64,000 bases of DNA from Symsagittifera roscoffensis (lineage: Eukaryota > Xenacoelomorpha > Acoela > Convolutidae). The stretch is taken from assembly GCF_963678635.1 (NCBI RefSeq), contig NC_087069.1:44871448-44935447 (forward strand). The letters are read 5' to 3'. Below the pieces are notes generated by a model. That model did no database searches and was not told the DNA's origin. It saw nothing but the letters and a program-made list of their open reading frames with translations. Shown piece after piece: positions 55,541 to 63,787 of this stretch (within the stretch, counting starts at the first letter, position 1; each line of letters starts with the position of its first letter). Position numbers and translations under genes: made by a program.

Positions 55541-56077
55541 AAGTGAAATGTTCATCATGAGGACACCTGGAAGATCAAATATTTCGAGGAAAACTTCTTT
55601 AAAAAAATTATCAAATTGTTTTGCAAATCAAGAAAACGAAAAAAAACTGTCATTATAGTGTCTTGTTGATTATTCTAGAATATTCGAGAAACTTAAGAAG
55701 AAAGATAAGAAAGATTTGGATTGAGTTACATATATACTTTTATATGAAATACAATAAACGATTACAACTAAACTCAAACATATATACCCCACCTAATATA
55801 TAAAGCTGCTTACTTCTAAACATAAAAAACAAAAACACATTTTCATAAATTGCAAACTTAAATGCATACTCACAAAAAATGGTCAATTTATTTAAAATAA
55901 ATGATTTTTTTAACTTCAATTTTTAAAAGCTTTTGAAATAAATTTTTAATCAGAACCCAATCGCTTGATAATTAATGAACAAATACAAGATACAAACTCA
56001 AACTCAATTTTAAAGTTAAATTATTATACACAATAAATACAAACAAAAATCAATGAAACTCAACCTCAGTTTCAAAG

Positions 56078-56706
56078 TTATATAAGGTCCAAATACTCCT
56101 GCGCTTTCTCTAGTGTTGTTGACTTCCTTTTTTTCTTTGGCGCGAGACAGAGAGAAGGGGTTAAGTTTTCCATGTGGTTGCTCACAGTAGCCACAGGGGT
56201 ACGCTTTGGAGTTGAGCAACCCGGTTCGTCAAGCCATGGTGACACTACAGGGGAAGGATCAGCTTTCGGGGTAATTACTGATGGTGATTAAATCTGTTCC
56301 ATTCCCCATAAACGATCAAAAAATTCAATTTCTTCAAAGTTTTCTAACTGGTTTTCACACATCGGAGTAACATCACAATCGTATTTATACAAAATTTTTT
56401 TACTGGTTTTGATAAAGTTGAAATATCAACCTGAAGAGCAAGAGGCTCGTCAAGATCCGTATATTTACCAGAATTTGTAAGATAACTCAAATACTTTATA
56501 TTCAGTTCTTCATCTTTCTTTGAATTTTTTAAGGAAAGTTTACTGAATAAATGTAAAAATTGTTTGGGAATCATAACGTGATGAGTACAAGTCCACTCAT
56601 CAGAATTGAAACTTTTTTCTTCGTTAATTATTGCTACAAAATTACCGTGAACGGTTTCATAAAAAATGGTTTTTCGTGATTGGAATATCCGGCAATAATA
56701 TAACAA
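56078..56706 (-). pseudogene. PC4/p15-like ssDNA-binding protein gene, left
   Basis: The N-terminal part (56706-56400) has the PC4-like order of strands and helix: a strand with VHGNFVAI, a strand pair around WTCTHHVMIPK, and the helix QFLHLFSKL. PC4/p15 proteins bind single-stranded DNA and act in transcription or replication. After an A7 run (56401-56395, minus strand) the frame continues in -1. It has an in-frame TAA at 56290-56288 and then a Pro/Ser-rich tail with PKKKRK (56140-56123), identical to a classical nuclear import signal. The stop is at 56078-56080. No ATG is seen upstream of 56706. It faces away from the second PC4-like gene. Confidence 0.5.
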
Positions 56707-57194
56707 GGCCTTTTTGAAGAAAAATTGGGAGAAAATGACAAACGTAACGCGGAGAGAAATGAAACTGAAATGAATTGTGAAAACGCCTCAAGAGATTTAA
56801 ATAGGGATTGGTTCTTCTAAAATTAGAAATTTCAAGACCTCCTATGTAGTTTTTAATCAGTTTAATAAGGGAGGGCGTGTAAAATATTTATGTTACCTTG
56901 CATGGTATTCTATGTTTATCTAAACTGCATTCAAACAAATAGCTTGTATCAAAAATAACGTTTAAACATTGTGACCTTTAACACCCAATAAAATTCTAAT
57001 CAGTTGTACATGCACAAAAAACTTATCCATTTGAACTAAATTGCAATCCAATATCTTTGCGATATAAAGTACATGTGTATATAAATTAAAATAGATACAA
57101 CGCTTTCTGTTGCAGACATATACAATCAATCGGAACCATTCATTTCTTTCTATTCAGTTTTGAATCAAGTTACTTTGAAAATTTACTCGTTACA
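56707..57194. promoter_or_regulatory. Divergent intergenic region of the two PC4-like genes
   Basis: A 490-base gap between two outward-facing genes, probably a shared promoter. Toward the right gene there is TATATAAA at 57078-57085 with a possible start near CAGACAT (57113-57119), about 35 bases on. Toward the left gene an ATTTAAAT box lies near 56797-56804. Confidence 0.4.
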
Positions 57195-57617
57195 ATGAAT
57201 AAAACCAAAACAGGCACCACAGAAAATGCAGATAAAGATTTTGGCGATTGCTATTTCGATATTTCGGAAAACAGTAAAAGACTAGTGCGTGCTACATTGA
57301 AAACATATGACCAAACTGGAACTTATGTATTCCTGAAAGTTTTCAAAAAAGCAACTGAAGGCGCTGAATTTGAATGTGTACAAAGACTTTCCTTAAGCAG
57401 CGAAGAATTTTCAAAATTACTAAAAAGTCGGGAAAGTCAATCCGAGCGCAAACAAGTGAAATTTCTGATACTGTTGAAAACAAAGACAAACCACAATCTA
57501 ACTGTAAACGAGCCAGGAAATCTCAACTTTCCTCAAACACAAGCGATTTCAAGCACTACTCGAATTAATTTTGCTTTACAAAATGGCAGAAGCTATGTTC
57601 GAAGTTGTGTTACCTGA
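57195..57617 (+). CDS. PC4/p15-like ssDNA-binding protein gene, right
   Basis: ATG at 57195. Residues ~20-85 match the PC4 pattern: FDISENSKRLVRATLKTYD, then YVFLKVFKK, FECVQRLSLSSEEFSKLLK. The conserved hydrophobic strand spacing and final helix are visible. The rest (to the stop at 57615-57617) looks out of frame: the overlapping frame in 57374-57568 gives a basic CKRARKSQ stretch and a Ser-rich tail, like the tail of the left gene. A shift near 57440-57470 is therefore likely. It probably binds element DNA in the nucleus. Confidence 0.55.
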   Translation: MNKTKTGTTENADKDFGDCYFDISENSKRLVRATLKTYDQTGTYVFLKVFKKATEGAEFECVQRLSLSSEEFSKLLKSRESQSERKQVKFLILLKTKTNHNLTVNEPGNLNFPQTQAISSTTRINFALQNGRSYVRSCVT

Positions 57618-57739
57618 TTATTTCAAAAAATTTCAACGAAATTTCAAATTTGTTATCACTTAAAAAATTCCTAATTTATCTATTTTTAAAAATTATGCTT
57701 TTGGAAGCCACTTCAAATCTGAATATTGCTTTTTTTCAG

Positions 57740-58371
57740 TCGAGAATGAAAAACAAATTCATTACCATATATTGATTCAAGTAGATTCAGAGGAACAATT
57801 AAACCAATTTTTTCCTTCCCAAAAATGTTTCAGTGTTCCTTGTATTTTCACTTGCTTCAGATACTTAGTTTCTCCTGCTAAAGATGTCAAAGGAAACGGT
57901 GAGATATTTGACAAGCTTAAACTAGCTCTCACTTATTCAGCACAACCTGTTGCAGCCAATCTCGATTTGTTAGATTTCACTGCAATCAAAAATTGTTTAC
58001 CCAATTTATTGCTTTCTGCAACATCATCCAACAAACAAACTTCACCAAATCAAAATGTTTGCAAGAAATCTCCGGCCGTTGGGGGACAGAAACGAATTGA
58101 TAATGCAGTTACGCCTGCTGCATCGTCGACGTCAAACAAATCCGTAAGAATTTCGACTTCAGTTTCAAAGAAACCTACAGAAAGCAGACATGTTCAAACA
58201 GATGAGATGAATACAGAAACTTTGAAAAGATTTGAAAGTTTAATTAATGGACCCCAATCTGCCGCTTTTTGCAAAATAATGGATATTTTGACAAGTGGAT
58301 ATGGAACACTTGATGTAGATACTGATGTGCTATTTGTGAAATTTATTGTTGAAGAGAAAGTTAAGTTTTAA
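57740..58371 (+). CDS. Unassigned gene of the Maverick-like element
   Basis: Open from an acceptor-like TTTTTTTCAG (ends 57739) to TAA at 58369-58371, about 209 codons, with no ATG near the start. The order is: an N-terminal region with FFPSQKCFSVPCIFTCFRYL, a Ser/Thr/Lys-rich middle (SSTSNKSVRISTSVSKKPT), and an acidic-hydrophobic end (FCKIMDILTSGYGTLDVDTD, VKFIVEEKVKF). No family is recognised. Without an ATG it may be a second exon or have lost its start. Confidence 0.45.
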
Positions 58372-58462
58372 TTGATACTTTTCATGATTCCCTTTTTATT
58401 ATATTGAGTTCAGTAAACATGATTTCAACTTTCGATTTAAAACTCATTCATGAAATTTTTAT

Positions 58463-58825
58463 AGACTTAAAATCGCATTATCCAGACAAATTAGTCAGAT
58501 TTCAGTATTTTTAGCCACTTGTTTGTATTTGGATGCTGATATTAATTTGGATTTTGTTTTGAAAAACAGACCATATGGTGGTTTAATTGGAATAGACAAT
58601 TCGTCGCTCGACAAACACTTGAAACATTTCAAATTTCTTAGAATACATGTCATATTGCATGACGCAGCGGGATATTTGCAAGAAAAAAATCATACCGGTC
58701 CTGGGTACACATATGTTTTGCCTTGTCCAATAAAAAACTGTTACCTGGGTCACGTGACAGGTATTGCGTTTTGCTTATTTCTTAAAGCATTCAAACCAAA
58801 GTTATTTCGTTTGTTGGAATGTTGA
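58463..58825 (+). CDS. Unassigned gene of the Maverick-like element
   Basis: Open from an acceptor-like TTTTTATAG at about 58455-58463 to TGA at 58823-58825. It contains FLATCLYLDADINLD, PYGGLIGIDNSSLDKHLK, VILHDAAGYLQEK and a TYVLPCPIKNC...GHVTGIAFC stretch. The paired Cys and His are notable, but no family is recognised. The stop is followed 9 bases later by the ATG of the next gene. Confidence 0.42.
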   Translation, partial: RLKIALSRQISQISVFLATCLYLDADINLDFVLKNRPYGGLIGIDNSSLDKHLKHFKFLRIHVILHDAAGYLQEKNHTGPGYTYVLPCPIKNCYLGHVTGIAFCLFLKAFKPKLFRLLEC

Positions 58826-58834
58826 GTGAAAGTC

Positions 58835-59420
58835 ATGTTAACCCAAAGAAAGAAAACTAAAAAATTGTTTTTCAACCATCTCATTATTTTAGATATTGAA
58901 GGATTTAATTGTGGCAAGAAACTTTTGATCATAAAGGAACTTTCTGTTTGCTCTGCTAATACAATTGATACAATTCATTTTCTGCCACCAGTCCAATTCA
59001 ACAATTTATCAAAAGAAGAGAAAAAAGCGTATAATTGGGTATCTAAATTTCTACACGGGCTTCGTTGGGACGAAGGTGAATACCCTTACTCATACTTGGA
59101 TCAAATTTTTGACAGCATTCGTTTGAGGAACCCAAATCCGATTTTTTTTTAAAGGTACACAAAAATCTGTTTTATTAGCTGAATACTTGAAATTACCCGC
59201 GACAAATTTGGAAGATTTTGGCTGCCCAAAGATTGAACAGTTATTGGGTCAAGAAAAACATATTTGCAAACGACATTCTCATTTACTTCCCTCACATCAA
59301 TTATTAAAGCATTGTACCCGTAGAAAATCCAAAGTTTTTTTCAATTGGTTACAAAATAAACTGTCCAATGATGCAAACAACCTTATCTCCAAATTTGGTG
59401 GTTTACGCTTCAATGACTAA
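58835..59420 (+). pseudogene. Derived nuclease-like protein (DIEGF family), frameshifted
   Basis: The first part (58835-59153) has ILDIEGFNCG, KELSVCS, the block HFLPPVQFNNLSKEEKKAYN and FLHGLRWDEGEYPY. After a T-run near 59144-59152 the frame shifts. The second part continues with KGTQKSVLLAEYLKL, DFGCPKIEQLL, CKRHSHLL and HCTRRKSKVFFNWL. I recall the same order (D-x-[EQ]-GF, PP.W, HGL.W..G..PY, GCP, H-C-A-x-R-K) in uncharacterised insect and cnidarian proteins linked to mobile elements. D-x-E and a late H-x-A-like motif resemble DEDDh exonucleases, but the final Asp is Lys here. Nuclease activity is therefore doubtful; the fold assignment is inference. Confidence 0.5.
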
Positions 59421-59700
59421 TCAGAGTCCTGAAAACAATTTAACATCAAGAATTAAAGTTACTCTTACGCGGACAGGCATATTAGATTGTCGAGGAAAAC
59501 CTATCCTGCAAAAACTCGAACAAATTACACTGAACGATATCGAAATCGACAATTTACAGAAATTTTTTACAGTTCTTGACTACTTTTACCTGTACAATGT
59601 CCAGACTCTAGGAATTTCGCCAGTCAATTCCGTTGTTCAATCTCAACCTGGAAGGGCTGCAACCCCAGCTGGGAGAGAGAAGACAAATCCATTTGCATGA
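59368..59700 (+). CDS. Unassigned gene, candidate structural protein
   Basis: ATGATG at 59368 overlaps the end of the previous gene by about 50 bases. It contains SRIKVTLTRTGILDCRGKPI, KLEQITLNDIEID and a Pro-rich end reached in what may be a shifted frame (VQSQPGRAATPAGRE). Beta-rich, T/R/S-rich strands suggest a capsid-type jelly-roll segment, but no diagnostic motif is present. The inverted copy (64000-63720) lacks ~25 bases near 63838. Confidence 0.35.
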   Translation: MMQTTLSPNLVVYASMTNQSPENNLTSRIKVTLTRTGILDCRGKPILQKLEQITLNDIEIDNLQKFFTVLDYFYLYNVQTLGISPVNSVVQSQPGRAATPAGREKTNPFA

Positions 59701-59896
59701 CCATCAGCTTCCAGCTGAACTGAACGAATTAGTCAAAACTGATAACGTTAAGGAAATACATTTAGTTCAAGCCACTATCAGAGTTGCTGCTCATTTTGTT
59801 GTAAAGTTCAAATCTAATTGTAACCATGAAAAATTCACAAAATATGAGTTTTTCTTCATTGAACGAGGAGTTGATTTGCCTGCTGAACCGAAATGA
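59633..59896 (+). CDS. Unassigned ORF, probable continuation of the previous gene
   Basis: Overlaps the previous ORF in another frame and has a more protein-like reading from 59620 on (IPLFNLNLEGLQPQLGERRQ; VQATIRVAAHFVVKFKSNC). Stop at 59894-59896. It is kept almost unchanged in the inverted copy (63787-63524), which favours a real coding segment joined to 59368-59620 by a frameshift. Confidence 0.4.
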   Translation: MFNLNLEGLQPQLGERRQIHLHDHQLPAELNELVKTDNVKEIHLVQATIRVAAHFVVKFKSNCNHEKFTKYEFFFIERGVDLPAEPK

Positions 59897-59994
59897 CGAA
59901 TCACAAATATATACCAAGTTTTGTGAATCATAATAAATATTTTTATTGATTGTCTTCAATTTCTTTTGATCTTGTGTGATTACTAGTTGCTAAC

Positions 59995-60515
59995 ATGTCG
60001 TGTTTGAAAATTCAAAATTTCAAAAAAATATTTTTGCCAAAAGAAAACACACAAAATTTGAGCTTAACCGGTGAGAATTTACCAAAAGAGTTATTAGACG
60101 AAATCAGTACCGGAAACGTAGAAATAATTGTTTCTCTCTAGATCAGAGAGAAAAAAAGGCGATTGGTATGCAGTTGTAACTATCAACCTTGATACAAATA
60201 AGCAAAAAAAGTCTTCCAGAAAACATGGAAATTGAAGAAACCACCACTGTTGAGAACAATGATTGCGACTTTGTAAACATCGGTGGTGCCGAACAGTCTT
60301 TATCTCACGAAAACAGATCTTGGAAATTTTGTAATTTTGTTTCTCTTCCGTCTGCAGAAGTTGTCTTTTTCACACAAGTCTGTTTCATTTTCATTTTGCT
60401 CTCTTTATCTATTTCAAAATTGTCTTTTTACAATCTTAGTTGTGACGAGACTACCATTTGGCTTTCAATACTATCCAGTACAGTTGGTTACATGTTACCC
60501 AATCCCAAGTTATAA
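59995..60515 (+). pseudogene. Putative two-TM membrane protein, broken copy
   Basis: ATG at 59995 (MSCLKIQNFKKIFLPKEN) runs into a stop near 60140, where ~60 bases kept in the inverted copy are missing or replaced. The frame resumes at about 60189 with ENMEIEETTTVENN, a Ser/Glu-rich region, a hydrophobic segment (VVFFTQVCFIFILLSLSISK) and a second one (TTIWLSILSSTVGYML). The intact version is 63425-62853 on the minus strand. Confidence 0.55.
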
Positions 60516-60539
60516 TATTGAATAAGATCATTTCAACAA

Positions 60540-61193
60540 AAGATCGTCGGTTTATGTCCGTTTCAGGTCCCTCGGGATCTGGCAAAACTGATTTAAATTT
60601 TCAAATGTTTCTCAAAGGTACATTCTATCCATCATATAACAAGATATTTTATTTTTATCTTCACGATCAACCCAAATACCGTTCCTTTGTTTCTCACAAC
60701 AATTTTGATATTGAATTTATAAAATTGTCCAGCTTTGAAATTGTTAATAACTTACGGGATTGTATGATTGTCTTTGATGATACCTGTGAAGAAATTTTTA
60801 ATGAAAAAATTTTTGTTAAATTACAAAAATGTTCATGTTATTTATGTCAAGCACAATTTATTTCAGCAAAGTAAGCAATCACGTACAATAGATTTGAATA
60901 CATCTCACTTAATTTTGTTCAAATCACCTCGAGACATTCAACAAATTGATTATTTAGGCAGACAGTTGAATAATGCAAAATTCCTCCTTCATGCGTATCA
61001 GTTGGCAACGAAAGAAGATTTCGGTCATCTGTTGATAGACTTGGATCCCAAAACTTCAGAATATCTTCGTTATTTGTCAAACATAGTTCCACCATCACCA
61101 ACCATTTTCTATTTACCATCCTCAAAAGCAGTTATCACATCTCTTGAAAATGAAAGAGAAAGAATTATGTATATTGAAGCAAATGCTCAATAG
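60540..61193 (+). pseudogene. A32/FtsK-type packaging ATPase, frameshifted
   Basis: P-loop NTPase that would drive DNA into capsids in Maverick/adintovirus-type elements. Walker A is GPSGSGKT (near 60570-60593), preceded by FMSVS; a candidate ATG is 60555. Next come FYFYLHDQPKYR and Walker B CMIVFDDTC (near 60763-60789). The frame breaks at an A-run near 60822 and resumes in the +1 frame with NVHVIYVKHNLFQQ and SRTIDLNTSHLILFKSPRD, the sensor-type region of the family. DFGHLLIDLDPKTSEYLR and a tail follow, with the stop at 61191-61193. Its C-terminus overlaps the next ORF by 44 bases. The shift makes this copy non-functional unless corrected. Confidence 0.8.
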
Positions 61194-61440
61194 TCGCCAT
61201 TGTAGATCAATTTTGACAGGAGCTGATTCAATTTTTTTTAGATTTCTTTGCGATTGTTTTGTAAATGTTTTACTGGTACATGTTCCAGCTAACAAGAGTT
61301 TCATCGAGAGTCAGAAAATACCATTTGGAAAAATTGTTGGCCCTAAGTTTAGTATCCAAGAAAAACGAAAAGTTTTGGCAAACAATATTTCACTGGTTAA
61401 ATCAATCGGAGAATCGTGTTACATTTACCTGAAAAACTAG
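61150..61440 (+). CDS. Small Maverick-associated protein (family without known function)
   Basis: ATG 61150; 96 residues. The order SRHCRSILTGADSIFFRFLC, DCFVNVLLVHVPANKSF, KFSIQEKRKVLANN matches a family I recognise from Maverick-like gene sets in animals: a helical stretch with NxxxGxVxL, a basic KKxL segment, and usually a C-terminal Gly-rich hydrophobic end, which is missing here because a stop follows YIYLKN. It overlaps the ATPase gene, which fits their usual adjacency. Confidence 0.5.
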   Translation: MKEKELCILKQMLNSRHCRSILTGADSIFFRFLCDCFVNVLLVHVPANKSFIESQKIPFGKIVGPKFSIQEKRKVLANNISLVKSIGESCYIYLKN

Positions 61441-61450
61441 AACCTTAAGC

Positions 61451-62143
61451 ATGTATGCTGAAAAATTCATCCTCATTCTTCGAAAAACATATGCTCCAGA
61501 TGAAAAAACTGCACCACAATCTCAAATCCTTCATAATCCATTAATTAACGACAAATCATCTCAACTCAATTACATACAACGATTTCGAGAACGAAATATC
61601 AGCCGTGACTCTCCACCACCATTAAACCCAATATTTCCTATTCCTTTAACCCCTAGTAATGTAGTACCAAATCTTCGAAAAAGAAATTTATCTGCACTTA
61701 CTAATTTCAGTGGTAATGGTGATGATGAAGCAGAAGAAAATATTGAAACATACAATTCTCAGCAGCAGACAAGTTCAAAGAGATTAGAAAAAAAGGATGA
61801 AAAAAATTACGGAAAAACCACTGAAGTGTTTCGAAAGGTTATGGAATCCATTCAAGAGCTTTTGGAAGCTAATAAATTGGAAAGGGCAAACATCGTGCTT
61901 AAGCAGTTGTTCAAAGTTGAATCCTTGACTTTAGACGTTGACGGATATGTTTTAATTCAAGGAAAACCAACACTCGTTAAAATTGAATCTTTTTTGTACG
62001 ATACACAGCAAAACACAAAAAAACTTGAGGGTGTTTTTTATCCACAAATTTTGAAAGAACTGAATCTTGATCCTAGCTTAGTGTCCAACACTTATTCCAA
62101 ACAGATTCTCCGCTCGCTTACCCGACGACAACCCGACAACTGA
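61451..62143 (+). CDS. Maverick-associated protein with ILHNP/SNI-type domains
   Basis: ATG 61451, 230 residues, intact. It starts EKFILILRKTYAP, then ILHNPLINDKSSQLNYIQRF (like the 'ILxxxxLSDxxKxxxYxQxLxRY' segment I recall from similar proteins). A Pro-rich and Asp/Glu-rich linker follows, then VMESIQELLEANKLERANI and LTLDVDGYVLIQGKPTLVKI, resembling a small terminal domain in the same family. The latter usually carries IxGSNIxDLI; here the Gly-Ser-Asn is replaced. It lies between the small protein and the integrase, the common neighbourhood. Function unknown. Confidence 0.55.
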   Translation: MYAEKFILILRKTYAPDEKTAPQSQILHNPLINDKSSQLNYIQRFRERNISRDSPPPLNPIFPIPLTPSNVVPNLRKRNLSALTNFSGNGDDEAEENIETYNSQQQTSSKRLEKKDEKNYGKTTEVFRKVMESIQELLEANKLERANIVLKQLFKVESLTLDVDGYVLIQGKPTLVKIESFLYDTQQNTKKLEGVFYPQILKELNLDPSLVSNTYSKQILRSLTRRQPDN

Positions 62144-62269
62144 GTACTCGAAGAGATCAAAACCCTCCTCTTCGAAGACTCGATCGACAACTCTCAAACC
62201 CAAAACCAAGCAATCCGACAAAAGAAAAACCCAGAAAAAAATTTTTTTTCCCCACCACCAACGACAACG

Positions 62270-62698
62270 ATGACGACGATGATAAAAACTATGAAAGCAG
62301 TAAAGAATCGTTTGCGACGACGTCAACAAAAGAATGGAAATCCTACTATCAGTGAAAAAAAGAAACTCAAATTACTCTACACGAAAGGTCCAGCTGCACT
62401 TGGTAGCGTTAAAAATTCAACAAATGCTGGTCAACTCTCAGCAAAAAAAGTTAAAAAATTTCTGAGATCTCAATCATCACATACAAAGTATGGATTGTTT
62501 CGTAAAACATATCCTCGGCTAAAAGTGATTGTTAACGATATCAACGAAATTTGGTCTCTTGACTTGGCTTATGTTGATAAATTGGCTAAATATAACCGAG
62601 GGGTACGATATTTGTTAGTTGCTGTCGATTGTCTCTCTCGCTACTTACGAGTGGAACCCTTGAAGACCAAATATGCTAAGGAACGGTATTTGGGTTGA
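62270..62698 (+). pseudogene. Polinton-type integrase, truncated by inverted copy
   Basis: ATG 62270 after an Asp/Asn-rich run. The N-terminal helical region (KKLKLLYTKGPAALGS, then LRSQSSHTKYGLFRKTYPR) and the integrase core start (INEIWSLDLAYVDKLAKYNR, then GVRYLLVAVDCLSRYLRVEP) are clear. The first catalytic Asp is in SLDL. The second Asp and the Glu would follow KTKYA, but at 62678 the sequence switches to the inverted copy and the last residues before the stop are foreign. The family inserts the element's DNA; this copy lacks two of three catalytic residues. Confidence 0.82.
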
Positions 62699-62907
62699 TC
62701 GTGAAGATAAAAATAAAATATCTTGTTATATGATGGATAGAATGTACCTTTCAGAATCATTTGAAAAATTAAATCAGTTTTGCCAGATCCCGAGGGACCT
62801 GAAACGGACATAAACAGACGATCTTTTGTTGAAATGATCTTATTCATTATTATCACTTGGGATTGGGTAACATGTAACCAACTGTACTGGATAGTATTGA
62901 AAGCCAA
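62678..62907 (-). pseudogene. ATPase N-terminal fragment (inverted copy)
   Basis: Minus strand. Carries the Walker A GPSGSGKTDL and FYFYLHDQPKYRS, then passes into antisense integrase sequence at 62678. The first part agrees with 60458-60687. It ends before Walker B. Confidence 0.8.
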
Positions 62908-63425
62908 ATGGTAGTCTCGTCACAACTAAGATTGTAAAAAGACAATTTTGAAATAGATAAAGAGAGCAAAATGAAAATGAAACAGACTTGTGTGAAAAAG
63001 ACAACTTCTGCAGACGGAAGAGAAACAAAATTACAAAATTTCCAAGATCTGTTTTCGTGAGACAAAGACTGTTCGGCACCACAAATGTCTACAAAGTCGC
63101 AACCATTGTTCTCAACAGTGGTGGTTTCTTCAATTTCCATGTTTTTTGGAAGACTTTTTTGCTTATTTGTATCAAGGTTGATAGTTACAACTGCATACCA
63201 ATCGCCTTTTTTTCTCTCTGATCTATTGCCGTTTGGTTTGTATTTTTTTATATATCTTGCTATGTTTTTGTCTGTCAGAAGTATCCGAACAATTTTTTCT
63301 ATGTTTCCGGTACTGATTTCGTCTAATAAATCTTTTGGTAAATTCTCACCTGTTAAGCTCACATTTTGGGTGTTTTCTTTTGGCAAAAATATTTTTTTGA
63401 AATTTTGAATTTTCAAACACGACAT
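62853..63425 (-). CDS. Putative two-TM membrane protein, intact copy
   Basis: ATG at 63425, 190 residues, uninterrupted. The order is: Lys-rich start (KIQNFKKIFLPKEN), LPKDLLDEISTGNIEKIVRI, basic KKYKPNGNRSERKKG, an acidic Thr-rich linker (MEIEETTTVENN), Ser-rich region, hydrophobic segment near residues 130-155 (VVFFTQVCFIFILLSLSISK) and a second near 165-182 (TTIWLSILSSTVGYML). It overlaps the ATPase start by about 50 bases in another frame, as in copy 1. The function is unknown; it could be a virion or host-membrane protein of the element. Confidence 0.55.
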   Translation of the reverse strand: MSCLKIQNFKKIFLPKENTQNVSLTGENLPKDLLDEISTGNIEKIVRILLTDKNIARYIKKYKPNGNRSERKKGDWYAVVTINLDTNKQKSLPKNMEIEETTTVENNGCDFVDICGAEQSLSHENRSWKFCNFVSLPSAEVVFFTQVCFIFILLSLSISKLSFYNLSCDETTIWLSILSSTVGYMLPNPK

Positions 63426-63523
63426 GTTAGCAACTAGTAATCACACAAGAACAAAAGAAAATGAAGACAACCAATAAATATGTTTATTATGATTCACAAA
63501 ACTTGGTATATATATGTGATTCG

Positions 63524-63787
63524 TCATTTCGGTTCAGCAGGCAAATCAACTCCTCGTTCAATGAAGAAAAACTCATATTTTGTGAATTTGTCATGGTTAC
63601 AATTAGATTTGAACTTTACAACAAAATGAGCAGCAACTCTGATAGTGGCTTGAACTAAATGTATTTCCTCAACGTTATCAGTTTTGACTAATTCTTTCAG
63701 TTCAGCTGGAAGCTGATGGTCATGCAAATGGATTTGTCTTCTCTCTCCCAGCTGGGGTTGCAGCCCTTCCAGGTTGAGATTGAACAA
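63524..63787 (-). CDS. Unassigned ORF (inverted copy of 59633-59896)
   Basis: 87 codons matching the copy 1 frame with three or so replacements. Conservation of the frame in both copies supports coding. No family recognised. Confidence 0.4.
   Translation of the reverse strand: MFNLNLEGLQPQLGERRQIHLHDHQLPAELKELVKTDNVEEIHLVQATIRVAAHFVVKFKSNCNHDKFTKYEFFFIERGVDLPAEPK

Noticed and set aside
57502-57739. An intron joining the PC4-like ORF to the next ORF
   Set aside because: A GTAAAC donor and TTTTTTCAG acceptor exist, but phase fits only the alternative frame and splicing would remove the basic tail; a frameshift is equally likely.
61570-62329. Minus-strand frames over the 61.5-62.3 kb genes
   Set aside because: Antisense of plus-strand genes with recognisable family motifs.
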